Below are positions 1 through 5,482 of a DNA stretch of 18,814 nt, in pieces. A program made the translations under genes and the position numbers. The DNA comes from Psychrobacter sp. Its GTDB lineage: Bacteria > Pseudomonadota > Gammaproteobacteria > Pseudomonadales > Moraxellaceae. Where the stretch lies: the NCBI RefSeq assembly GCF_030454045.1, contig NZ_JAKDJE010000056.1, positions 1-18,814 on the forward strand, read 5' to 3'. How positions within the stretch are numbered: the stretch's first letter is position 1; the number at the start of each line of letters is the position of its first letter. Below the pieces are notes generated by a model, which did not search any database, was not told the origin of the DNA, and saw only the letters and a list, made by a program, of their open reading frames with translations.

Positions 1-111
1 TGCCGATTCGTAACTGGACGTCTGCTTTAAATCGCTTTATGATTATGTTTGATGATCGTATTAGCAGGCATTTAATCTAAATGGCAGTTACACAGAATTC
101 GGGATGGTCTC
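1..111 (+). mobile_element. Right end of an IS256-family insertion sequence
   Basis: The window opens inside an insertion sequence. Bases 3-80 encode a transposase C-terminus, and 83-111 are the terminal inverted repeat, ending in GGGATGGTCTC. The same 55-base end (57-111) reappears in inverted orientation at 18760-18814 with only 3 mismatches, which fixes the element boundary at or very near 111. Assignment to the IS256 (mutator) family rests on the transposase tail and on the repeat lying directly behind the stop codon. The other end of the element is outside the window, so target duplication cannot be checked. Confidence 0.85.
3..80 (+). CDS. IS256-family transposase, C-terminal fragment (cut by window edge)
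   Basis: The frame opening at base 3 reads PIRNWTSALNRF, continues MIMFDDRISRHLI and stops at TAA 78-80. The pattern of tryptophan, ALNRF, then a phenylalanine-rich stretch and a basic tail is typical of the extreme C-terminus of mutator-type DDE transposases of the IS256 family. The catalytic residues are upstream of the window, so activity cannot be judged. The stop codon is followed at once, in the same frame, by the ATG of the next ORF. Confidence 0.8.
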   Translation, partial: PIRNWTSALNRFMIMFDDRISRHLI

Positions 112-341
112 GAGATCAAAGAACTATAGATATGTTCTGCAATTTATCTGATGCTCAAATTAACAAGTACAGCACTATTTTATCTAAACTTTCTGAGCTA
201 TCAGACCTCAGTAATTTCCCAGACTACCCGACATTTGCCCTCTGGATTAGTGGCATCTTACGAGATCCGAAAAGTGTAAGAGAGGAAACAACAAAACGGA
301 TTTTTAAAGCTCTTCATAGCAAGACGGATTTTAAACCATGA
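81..341 (+). CDS. Small hypothetical protein whose start lies in the IS end
   Basis: This 86-aa ORF begins with an ATG directly after the transposase stop. Its first ten codons (MAVTQNSGWS) are the IS terminal repeat; host sequence begins at about base 112. The matching position in the other IS copy is ACG rather than ATG, so the start was made by a base difference in this copy. No ribosome binding site is visible. An internal ATG at 132 could also start a 69-aa product. The remainder is a soluble, mixed-charge protein without a recognisable domain. It overlaps the next ORF by four bases (ATGA), so the two probably formed one operon that the IS truncated at its 5' end. It is most likely the C-terminal part of a longer protein. 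I do not recognise the family. Confidence 0.45.
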   Translation: MAVTQNSGWSRDQRTIDMFCNLSDAQINKYSTILSKLSELSDLSNFPDYPTFALWISGILRDPKSVREETTKRIFKALHSKTDFKP

Positions 342-625
342 GAACTAAGGCTGAATTAGATGCAATGAGTCATCAAGAACTCAAAGATTATGAGCAAAGT
401 TTACTTGCTCTGTGGACACCAAGAATGGCTATTGAAAGTGACATTGAAAGGTTAAGCACTCATCACAGCGAATTATTAGAGGTTTTTAATCAATTAAAGA
501 ATCCGGATGCACCTAAAAATTCACGTTTAAAAGATTCAATCTTGTCTCTGAAATATAAAATCGAATCGCTTGAAGGTAAGTTGAGTGATCTTATTCAAGA
601 TAATCGCTTAAATTCTGCAGATTGA
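338..625 (+). CDS. Hypothetical coiled-coil protein
   Basis: This 95-aa ORF starts within the stop of the previous gene (ATGA overlap at 338-341), which indicates translational coupling. The product is hydrophilic and helical. Heptad-like leucine and isoleucine spacing around residues 30-50 and 67-88 (for example LKYKIESLEGKLSDLI) suggests a coiled coil and oligomerisation. There is no signal peptide, membrane segment or DNA-binding motif that I can identify. Coupling with the truncated upstream ORF suggests the two proteins acted together, perhaps as plasmid or phage accessory proteins, but that is only inference. I do not recognise the family. Confidence 0.55.
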   Translation: MRTKAELDAMSHQELKDYEQSLLALWTPRMAIESDIERLSTHHSELLEVFNQLKNPDAPKNSRLKDSILSLKYKIESLEGKLSDLIQDNRLNSAD

Positions 626-694
626 ATTATTCAGTTTATTTAATCAAAATCGTGGAACATTGATTAAAGACTAGGCGTGGAACGTGAAAAGTAA

Positions 695-725
695 TAAAAA
701 AAGCCCAGTCATTGACGACTGGGCT
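695..725 (-). terminator. Minus-strand intrinsic terminator with no annotated gene upstream
   Basis: A perfect 9-bp stem pairs AGCCCAGTC (702-710) with GACTGGGCT (717-725) around a 6-nt loop. Seven A residues at 695-701 give a U-tract only for transcription on the minus strand; the plus side lacks a T-run. No minus-strand gene ends here. Confidence 0.65.
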
Positions 726-745
726 AGAAAATTGAAACTACAGCG

Positions 746-773
746 TTGAATTATAAGGATAATTATAACGCAT
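746..773. repeat. Weak dif-like palindrome
   Basis: TATAA, a 6-bp spacer (GGATAA) and TTAT give the core layout of a XerC/XerD site. The outer arms match the pdif consensus at only 5-7 of 11 positions in either orientation. The whole stretch from 743 to 771 is also a near-palindrome (GCGTT...AACGC with AATTAT...ATAATT inside), so it could equally be an operator or a hairpin. An 11-mer matching the canonical XerC arm at 10 of 11 (ATTTCGTATAT) follows directly at 772-782, without a matching XerD arm, and may be a decayed half-site. Confidence 0.3.
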
Positions 774-808
774 TTCGTATATAGTCGATACACTCTAAAA
801 ATGTCATA

Positions 809-878
809 GCGCTACTGGGATGAATTTTGCGCAGCCTCTGGGAACGCAGCACGCAAGTAAAATTTATACCAGTAGCGC
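809..878. repeat. 70-bp imperfect inverted repeat (long hairpin)
   Basis: Bases 809-830 and 857-878 are inverted copies matching at 19 of 22 positions. The outer ten pairs (GCGCTACTGG with CCAGTAGCGC) are perfect. The 26-nt centre is GC-richer than its surroundings. No ORF, target duplication or T-run is associated. It could be a structured RNA, a small non-autonomous element or a recombination-associated hairpin; the sequence does not decide between these. Confidence 0.6.
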
Positions 879-906
879 GTTTAAATCCATAACAGTTTTA
901 CATTCA

Positions 907-934
907 GCTAACTATAAGGTGTATTATGTTAATT
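907..934 (+). other. pdif-like XerC/XerD site, C-to-D on plus strand
   Basis: The arrangement is XerC arm GCTAACTATAA (907-917), spacer GGTGTA (918-923) and XerD arm TTATGTTAATT (924-934). As I recall the Acinetobacter pdif consensus, spacer and XerD arm match at all 17 positions. The XerC arm matches in its inner TATAA and a few outer bases. Confidence 0.75.
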
Positions 935-977
935 TTAGAGAAAATTAAAAATAGATATTAATTAGGAGTAGTAGAAA

Positions 978-1301
978 ATGAGTATTGTTGAAGGTACAGA
1001 ACAACTTACCAATATTAATCAAAAAGTAATAGATAAAGGACAGACTCTTCCTTCTGTCAAATTAAAAGATGGTAGTACAGTACAGACAGGAACCGTAGCT
1101 ACAATGTTACATAATATCCAACTCTACAATTCTGGTGAACATGAACAAGTTGAAAATGAGTTGATCCTAGCTATACCAACTTTATTCAAAGTAGGACTCT
1201 TTGACTTATTCTCAATAGATGAATGGATTAATGGTACCAATCCAGGGCGTAGATTTGTTGGGGAACAAGCTAAAATTTATCTTAAAGAAACCAATAAATA
1301 A
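978..1301 (+). CDS. Conserved small hypothetical protein (107 aa) inside pdif module
   Basis: This complete ORF has a good Shine-Dalgarno sequence (AGGAG at about 963-967) before the ATG. The product is a small acidic soluble protein with no signal peptide or transmembrane segment. The central part contains QTGTVATMLHNIQLYN, followed by IPTLFKVGLFDLF and then EWINGTNPGRRFVGE, which look like conserved family blocks. I recall similar small proteins in Acinetobacter and other Proteobacteria, possibly DUF7709, but could not verify this and know no function for them. The gene begins about 43 bp after one pdif-like site and ends 16 bp before an inverted one, so it is the sole cargo of the putative module. 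No partner such as a toxin or antitoxin is visible. Confidence 0.8.
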   Translation: MSIVEGTEQLTNINQKVIDKGQTLPSVKLKDGSTVQTGTVATMLHNIQLYNSGEHEQVENELILAIPTLFKVGLFDLFSIDEWINGTNPGRRFVGEQAKIYLKETNK

Positions 1302-1317
1302 TGGGTAAACTCTTTTA

Positions 1318-1345
1318 ATTTAACATAATGGGCGTTATGGGAATA
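1318..1345 (-). other. pdif-like XerC/XerD site, inverted
   Basis: Read on the minus strand the site is XerC arm TATTCCCATAA, spacer CGCCCA and XerD arm TTATGTTAAAT. The XerD arm (plus-strand 1318-1328) is identical to the XerD half of E. coli dif as I recall it. The XerC arm retains only the inner CATAA core. Orientation is opposite to the site at 907-934. Confidence 0.65.
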
Positions 1346-1444
1346 AAGCTCAACTTGCCTGATAAGCGAAGTTTAAGGGATAAACTAGAATATTCCTACA
1401 GGGAGTAGCAACCCATTACGCTATTAACCAAGCTAGGAACGCCG
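1346..1444. other. Short non-coding stretch rich in inverted repeats
   Basis: Between the pdif-like site and the next ORF no gene is visible. It contains AACTT...AAGTT and GTTTA...TAAAC hairpins. GCGTTATGGG, inside the dif site at 1332-1341, is nearly complementary to CCCATTACGC at about 1412-1421. The composition suggests a terminator-free structured spacer or a junction left by recombination. I assign no function. Confidence 0.35.
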
Positions 1445-1840
1445 TTAAAAGTCTCCAGCATATTTTAAAAAGTCGAATTCCCCAGCCTGTCTTGACAGTA
1501 AATGAGCGGCATAACGATCAATTGCTTCTGCTGGTTTGATTAGCTTTTGGATACTATAAATATCCTGATCTTGTATCAAATACATGTCTTTTTGGATATG
1601 GTTGGTGACAGAGAATATCTGAAAATTCTTTTCTTGCTCTAGACCATTAAATCTAGTGTCGAGTAAGGCATGTAGCTGAAAGTGTGTATCATGTTTTTCA
1701 TCGCCTTTATACCCATATTCCACCAAAAAAGGTTGATCAAACTTTTCCTCTAAAAAAGCTACCTTTTTATGAGCCTCTTTGTCTTTTTCTCTAAGATCTC
1801 GACAAACCGACCCTATAGGTGGATTGTTACTCGATGGCAA
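1445..1840 (-). CDS. Hypothetical protein, probably 5'-truncated
   Basis: This minus-strand ORF encodes up to 131 residues, but its only possible start near the 5' end is a TTG at 1840 without a ribosome binding site. The open frame extends a few codons further (reading VPLTASG) to an in-frame TAA. There is no ATG until well inside the protein. The product is charged and soluble (DLREKDKEAHKKVAFLEEKF near the N-terminus, ending in FLKYAGDF), with no motif that I recognise. The lack of a proper start, the absence of a promoter-like region and the position beside a pdif-like site and an IS suggest a fragment whose N-terminus was lost in a rearrangement. It could also be a genuine gene with a non-canonical start. 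Confidence 0.45.
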   Translation of the reverse strand: MPSSNNPPIGSVCRDLREKDKEAHKKVAFLEEKFDQPFLVEYGYKGDEKHDTHFQLHALLDTRFNGLEQEKNFQIFSVTNHIQKDMYLIQDQDIYSIQKLIKPAEAIDRYAAHLLSRQAGEFDFLKYAGDF

Positions 1841-2029
1841 GCCGCTTGCGGTTAATGGTACTTACCCAATCACTAACCAACGATACTGATCGATAGCAAA
1901 AAGCTTGTATAAATGGGCTTGTACAATTTTTGGTGATATTGCATGCTTGGTTATTCATACAAGTAGCCATGTAAATACTTTTGATGGCTACCAAAATCAT
2001 TCACCGCACCGTCCATCGACATCACTTAT

Positions 2030-2452
2030 ATGACCCATAATAAAAAAGCGTTTTATCATAGGCCTAAGACCAACCAATCCAGAAGTCCAATGATACGCTG
2101 GACGTTTGTGACGCTTGGCTGGGTATTTTTTATTTTAGGTATTATTGGGATATTACTGCCCGTCATGCCGACTGCGCCTTTTATACTACTAGCGGCAGGG
2201 TGCTGGGCGCGTAGCTCGCGGCGCTTTCATTTTTGGCTGATCAATCATAAGTATTTTGGTAAATTCGTTCGCGATTGGGAGAGCAATCATGCCGTGCCGT
2301 TGTATGCCAAGTGTTTGGCAGTCATCATGATGGCCGCTTCGACGGCGATGCTATTTTATCGGTTATCTGGTGATATGATGTGGATAGCGTGGTTGGTCGC
2401 GGCGGTCTGTAGTGGCGTCGCTATCTACTTGTTTCGCTTACCAAATGCCTAA
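2030..2452 (+). CDS. DUF454 (YbaN-like) inner-membrane protein
   Basis: This is a small integral membrane protein of unknown function in the DUF454 family (E. coli YbaN is the known example). The diagnostic block GIIGILLPVMPTAPFILLAA, then CWARSSRRFHFWL, a conserved F/W-rich loop (KYFGKFVRDWESNHAVP) and two further hydrophobic segments match the family order. There are about three to four membrane segments, beginning near residue 25. The annotated start leaves a 20-residue polar extension. A second ATG at 2090 (MIRWTF) matches the usual N-terminus better and may be the real start; neither has a strong ribosome binding site. It is the first ordinary-looking chromosomal gene right of the accessory strip. 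No terminator follows, but the cold-shock gene downstream has its own promoter. Confidence 0.85.
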   Translation: MTHNKKAFYHRPKTNQSRSPMIRWTFVTLGWVFFILGIIGILLPVMPTAPFILLAAGCWARSSRRFHFWLINHKYFGKFVRDWESNHAVPLYAKCLAVIMMAASTAMLFYRLSGDMMWIAWLVAAVCSGVAIYLFRLPNA

Positions 2453-2519
2453 AATCATTACAATTTGAGCCGATTTCGTCCAATGAGCAGCACTGGTTAC
2501 ACGAAACATGAGATAAGGC

Positions 2520-2548
2520 TTGCGATACTAGAATGTACCCCTTATAAT
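2520..2548 (+). promoter_or_regulatory. Promoter of the cold-shock gene with long leader
   Basis: A -35 box TTGCGA (2520-2525) and a perfect -10 box TATAAT (2543-2548) are separated by 17 bp. Transcription would start near 2555, giving a leader of about 140 nt before the ATG at 2696. Long structured leaders are known for cspA-type genes, where they control mRNA stability and translation at low temperature. A second TATAAT at 2602-2607 lacks a -35 box. The short TTG-initiated ORF at 2465-2671 falls over this promoter and is not credited as a gene. Confidence 0.65.
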
Positions 2549-2695
2549 ATGTACAAGCTTAAGAGCAGTTCTGCACCAAATCATTACCTCGTAGTATTAG
2601 TTATAATCCTTCGTTTTAATATTTATCGTTCAGTAGCTATTTGCAAGCGTTACCGGTCACTAGACCATTAATAAATTTAAAAGTAGGGTTATACT

Positions 2696-2905
2696 ATGTC
2701 AGACGTTCAAAAAGGTACAGTTAAGTGGTTCAACGAAGCTAAAGGCTTTGGTTTTATCGCTCCAGAAAACGGCGCAGACGTTTTTGCTCATTACAGCGAA
2801 ATCTCAGGCTCAGGTTTCAAAACTTTGGCTGAAGGCCAAGAAGTTGAGTTCACTGTAACTCAAGGCCAAAAAGGCCCACAAGCACATAACATCGTTGCTA
2901 TCTAA
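2696..2905 (+). CDS. CspA-family cold-shock protein
   Basis: The gene encodes a 69-aa single cold-shock domain that binds single-stranded RNA and DNA and acts as an RNA chaperone in the cytoplasm. The N-terminal GTVKWFNEAKGFGFI contains the RNP1 motif (KGFGFI, residues 16-21), and DVFAHYSEI holds RNP2 (VFAH, residues 29-32, with alanine where many homologues have valine). The length equals the family norm. The codons are strongly biased toward highly expressed usage. It is monocistronic: its own promoter with a leader of about 140 nt lies upstream and a strong terminator follows within 30 bases. I cannot tell which csp paralogue it is, or whether it is cold-induced or constitutive. Confidence 0.97.
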   Translation: MSDVQKGTVKWFNEAKGFGFIAPENGADVFAHYSEISGSGFKTLAEGQEVEFTVTQGQKGPQAHNIVAI

Positions 2906-2930
2906 TTTTTATTAGAGCAAGATGATCAAA

Positions 2931-2958
2931 AAAACGAGCCTTCGGGTTCGTTTTTTTT
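2931..2958 (+). terminator. Terminator of the cold-shock gene
   Basis: AAAACGAGCC (2931-2940) pairs with GGTTCGTTTT (2945-2954) around a TTCG tetraloop, with one G-T pair, followed by a run of T. Confidence 0.92.
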
Positions 2959-2994
2959 CGTTTGTCATTTGGTGTTAAATGAAACGACAAATAT

Positions 2995-3034
2995 AAAAAT
3001 GCCTCCAACTACATGGATAGTTAGAGGCATTTTT
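2995..3034 (-). terminator. Terminator of the YeiH-type gene (bidirectional form)
   Basis: An 11-bp stem (AAAAATGCCTC with GAGGCATTTTT) is extended by a CAACT/AGTT inner pairing. It has T-runs in both directions. It lies between the convergent cold-shock gene and the YeiH-type gene, whose stop is at 3091. Confidence 0.85.
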
Positions 3035-3090
3035 GTATTAGGCTATGGCGCAGGAGGTGATATAAGCCGCTAAAATGTATAATCGGTCTC

Positions 3091-4215
3091 TTATACTAAG
3101 CTAATACCGATATTGATCAGACCACCGCCCAATATCAACCAGCCAAACATTACCGCACCCAATACCAGAGGTTTGACGCCAGCTTGCTTGATCGCGCTTA
3201 GATGCGTGGTTAGGCCTAGCGCAAACATCGCCATCGTAAGCAGTACGTCATCTAGTCTCACCATACTACGCTCAATGCTTGCAGACATTGGCACCCAAGT
3301 ATGTAATAAGACGATACCGATAAAAATAAACGCAAACCATGGCACTTTGACTTGCTTGACGCGGCTCATAAATGATGCTGTCTCGCTTTTACTACCTTCA
3401 TGTTCTATAGCGGCGTTATCTACGGAGCGATCTTTGGTTAGCGCAAATGAGAGCGCAAGTAAGAAAGGTGCGAGCATCATCACCCGTATCATTTTGGTCA
3501 CGACAGCAGTGTCGCCAATCTCAGTATTGATGGCATTGCCCGCGACCACGACTTGCGCCACTTCATGTACGGTTGAGCCCGTGTACATGCCGTACTGCTG
3601 GGCACTAAGCCAAGGCTGCAACCAACCAAGCTGATAGAGAAAAGGATAAAGCAGCATGGATATGGTGCCAAAGACCACGACCGTCGCCACAGCGATAGTC
3701 ACTTTATGTGCTTGAGCTTTGACCACTGGCTCTGCGGCAATGACAGCTGCCGCCCCGCAGATACTCGCGCCTGAGCCGATGAGTATAACGGTTACTTTAT
3801 CGACTTTTAGCCATCTGGTGCCGATCCAATAGGTCAGCATAAAGGTTGATGTCAGGACGAGGGCATCGGTCATAATCGCTGGCATACCAACGCTCGCCAC
3901 TTGCGTCATGGTCAGTTTGAACCCATAAAACATGATCGCAAGTCGTAAAATCTGACCCTTAGCAAAGCAAACACCGCCGTTTAGACGCTCAGTGAACTTG
4001 GGATAAATGGTATTACCCAATATCATACCCAGCAAGATCGCGAGCGTTAAAGAGGATAAACCAACGATACGTCCGTTCGACCACGCATCCAAACGCGTAT
4101 CTAACCATAGACAGAATGCACTACCGATCAGTACCACAGCCAAACCAGCCAAGTTACGCTGGCTTGGAATATAGCGGCCCACTGAGCTGCTGACTGACTG
4201 CGCAAATGTGTGCAT
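3091..4215 (-). CDS. YeiH/UPF0324-type putative sulfate exporter family protein
   Basis: This is a polytopic inner-membrane protein with about ten hydrophobic segments, belonging to the UPF0324 (YeiH, Cons_hypoth698) family, annotated in databases as putative sulfate exporters. Recognisable family blocks are LAILLGMILGNTIYP, the glycine-rich GSGASICGAAAVIAAEPVV, and YGMYTGSTVHEVAQVVVAG in the middle. The length is slightly above the usual 340-350 aa because of a cytoplasmic loop around DRSVDNAAIEHEGSKSE. Two starts are possible. The ATG at 4224 has AGGA only one base upstream, so I prefer the ATG at 4215 with a spacing of 10. The divergent LysR gene next door mirrors the E. coli yeiE-yeiH pair, which suggests that regulator controls it. 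The transported substrate is not proven for this family. Confidence 0.9.
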   Translation of the reverse strand: MHTFAQSVSSSVGRYIPSQRNLAGLAVVLIGSAFCLWLDTRLDAWSNGRIVGLSSLTLAILLGMILGNTIYPKFTERLNGGVCFAKGQILRLAIMFYGFKLTMTQVASVGMPAIMTDALVLTSTFMLTYWIGTRWLKVDKVTVILIGSGASICGAAAVIAAEPVVKAQAHKVTIAVATVVVFGTISMLLYPFLYQLGWLQPWLSAQQYGMYTGSTVHEVAQVVVAGNAINTEIGDTAVVTKMIRVMMLAPFLLALSFALTKDRSVDNAAIEHEGSKSETASFMSRVKQVKVPWFAFIFIGIVLLHTWVPMSASIERSMVRLDDVLLTMAMFALGLTTHLSAIKQAGVKPLVLGAVMFGWLILGGGLINIGISLV

Positions 4216-4249
4216 GAGAACCATATCCTATTGCTGATATAAAAATAAG

Positions 4250-4282
4250 CATAAGCTTATGAATAAACAGTATAAGCTTAAG
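4250..4282. promoter_or_regulatory. Paired palindromes in the divergent LysR/YeiH control region
   Basis: CATAAGCTTATG (4250-4261, a perfect 12-bp palindrome) and TATAAGCTTAAG (4271-4282) share the core ATAAGCTTA, and their starts are 21 bp apart, about two helical turns. They lie in the 223-bp gap between the divergent genes, next to the YeiH-type start. LysR regulators typically bind such phased sites; binding is inference. Confidence 0.5.
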
Positions 4283-4438
4283 ATATTTATAATAAAAACA
4301 GATTAATAAGATATAAACTATCGATATTTTAGGTTAATGTTTTACGGTAGAAATAGATATACCGCGCATGAGTAGCAAAAAAAGACATGTATAGCGAATA
4401 AGACAGGCTAAAAAATGACATAAGGCATCATCAATAAC

Positions 4439-5374
4439 ATGAAAAAATCTGTACAGACATTGCCAAAGATTACACTTAAGCAGCTCGCTGTTTTTGTCAG
4501 TATTTATCAGACAGGTAGCACCAGCCGCGCCAGTGAAACGCTGCATCTGTCACAATCGGCGGTCAGCAGTGCACTGACAGAGCTTGAATCTCGATTACAG
4601 ATGCCGTTGTTTGAGCGCGTTGGTCGCAGACTCAACCAGCATCCCAATGCGCATCCCATCTATGTACAAGCACAAGCGATTTTAGGGCAGTCGCTCACGC
4701 TTGAGCATTATCATCAATATCAAGCAGGACAGATTCATATCGGGGCGAGTACCACGATTGGCAATTATGTACTGCCATCATTGCTTGGCAAGCTCTATGA
4801 GGCGCTACCAGATGCCAATGTCGATATGTATATCGCCAATACTCAAGAGGTGGTGAGTGAGGTTGAGCAGCTCAATATCGATATCGCCTTGGTAGAGGGA
4901 ATGCCGCGGCCGATAGATATGAAAGCCATTGAACTGCGCGAATGGCGCACGGATACGCTCATGGTATTTGCCAAACATGATAGCAAGTGGTTAAAGAATT
5001 TCGTGACCTATAGCGAAGATGAGGGCTGCTATCGGCTGAGCATAGATCAGTTAGCGCAGCTGCCGCTACTGGTACGTGAGGCAGGGTCGGGCACACGGCA
5101 GATCATCGATGAGCAATTACTAAAATATTTGCCCAATGCCGAGGTGGTAAAGGCGATCCATCAATCAGAAGCCATCAAGCACATGGTGAGTGCAGACATT
5201 GGTCTTGGTTGTCTATCACAGCATGTGATCGAGACAGAACTTGCAGCAGGTGAGCTGATACAAGTGCAGGTCGCGGGGATTGATTTGTCGCGGACATGGT
5301 GGCTGGTCTGGCATAAAGCCCGTCACCAAAGTCCAATCTGGCAGACCTTTATAGATATTATTCAACAAGATTAA
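4439..5374 (+). CDS. LysR-family transcriptional regulator, YeiE-like
   Basis: This 311-aa DNA-binding regulator has the LysR layout: an N-terminal winged helix-turn-helix (residues about 12-70; TLKQLAVFVSIYQTGSTSRA, then LSQSAVSSALTELESRL and LFERVGRRL), followed by a linker helix and a periplasmic-binding-protein-like effector domain (about 95-305). The effector domain holds motifs such as IGASTTIGNYVLPSLL and LLVREAGSGTRQIIDEQL, which resemble the CysB/CbbR/YeiE group. It is transcribed away from a YeiH-type transporter, as yeiE is in E. coli, so it probably activates that gene and represses itself. The effector may be a sulfur oxyanion, but this is inference. AAGG (4422-4425) is a distant ribosome binding site. 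A strong terminator follows the stop. Confidence 0.93.
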   Translation: MKKSVQTLPKITLKQLAVFVSIYQTGSTSRASETLHLSQSAVSSALTELESRLQMPLFERVGRRLNQHPNAHPIYVQAQAILGQSLTLEHYHQYQAGQIHIGASTTIGNYVLPSLLGKLYEALPDANVDMYIANTQEVVSEVEQLNIDIALVEGMPRPIDMKAIELREWRTDTLMVFAKHDSKWLKNFVTYSEDEGCYRLSIDQLAQLPLLVREAGSGTRQIIDEQLLKYLPNAEVVKAIHQSEAIKHMVSADIGLGCLSQHVIETELAAGELIQVQVAGIDLSRTWWLVWHKARHQSPIWQTFIDIIQQD

Positions 5375-5401
5375 CTGAGACAATATCAAAATATGAGGCA
5401 T

Positions 5402-5439
5402 AAAAAAGCGCCGTATCAATCATGATAGGGCGCTTTTTT
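5402..5439. terminator. Bidirectional terminator between LysR gene and uspA-like gene
   Basis: AAAAAAGCGCC (5402-5412) pairs with GGCGCTTTTTT (5429-5439), and the loop contains a further TATCA/TGATA pairing. A/T runs on both sides serve the convergent LysR and stress-protein genes. Confidence 0.9.
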
Positions 5440-5482
5440 AAAGCAGTCAGTTTTTATAGTGTTAGGTCATGGTAGCGAGGCT

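Larger units (their letters stand above)
907..1345. mobile_element. Candidate pdif module carrying one small gene
   Basis: Two 28-bp XerC/XerD-type sites in opposite orientation bracket one complete gene (978-1301), with the XerD arms facing the gene. In Acinetobacter plasmids such pdif-bounded segments, often carrying toxin-antitoxin, resistance or small unknown genes, behave as units that move by site-specific recombination. Here the architecture is visible in sequence; mobility is inference. Confidence 0.6.

Noticed and set aside
1315..1450. Integron attC site (ATTTAAC...GTTAAAA with internal inverted repeats)
   Set aside because: The right core ends in A instead of a pyrimidine and overlaps a stop codon. 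The left core is better explained as the XerD arm of a dif-type site, and there is no integrase or cassette array.
1861..1960. Possible fourth dif-like site (TGTATAA-ATGGGC-TTGTACAATTT)
   Set aside because: The XerD arm matches at only 6 of 11, little better than chance in AT-rich DNA.
2465..2671. 68-aa plus-strand ORF with TTG start
   Set aside because: It covers the cold-shock promoter and leader, has no ribosome binding site and reads as random, basic, low-complexity sequence.
3113..3634. 173-aa plus-strand ORF
   Set aside because: It is the antisense shadow of the YeiH-type gene, whose motifs are unambiguous.
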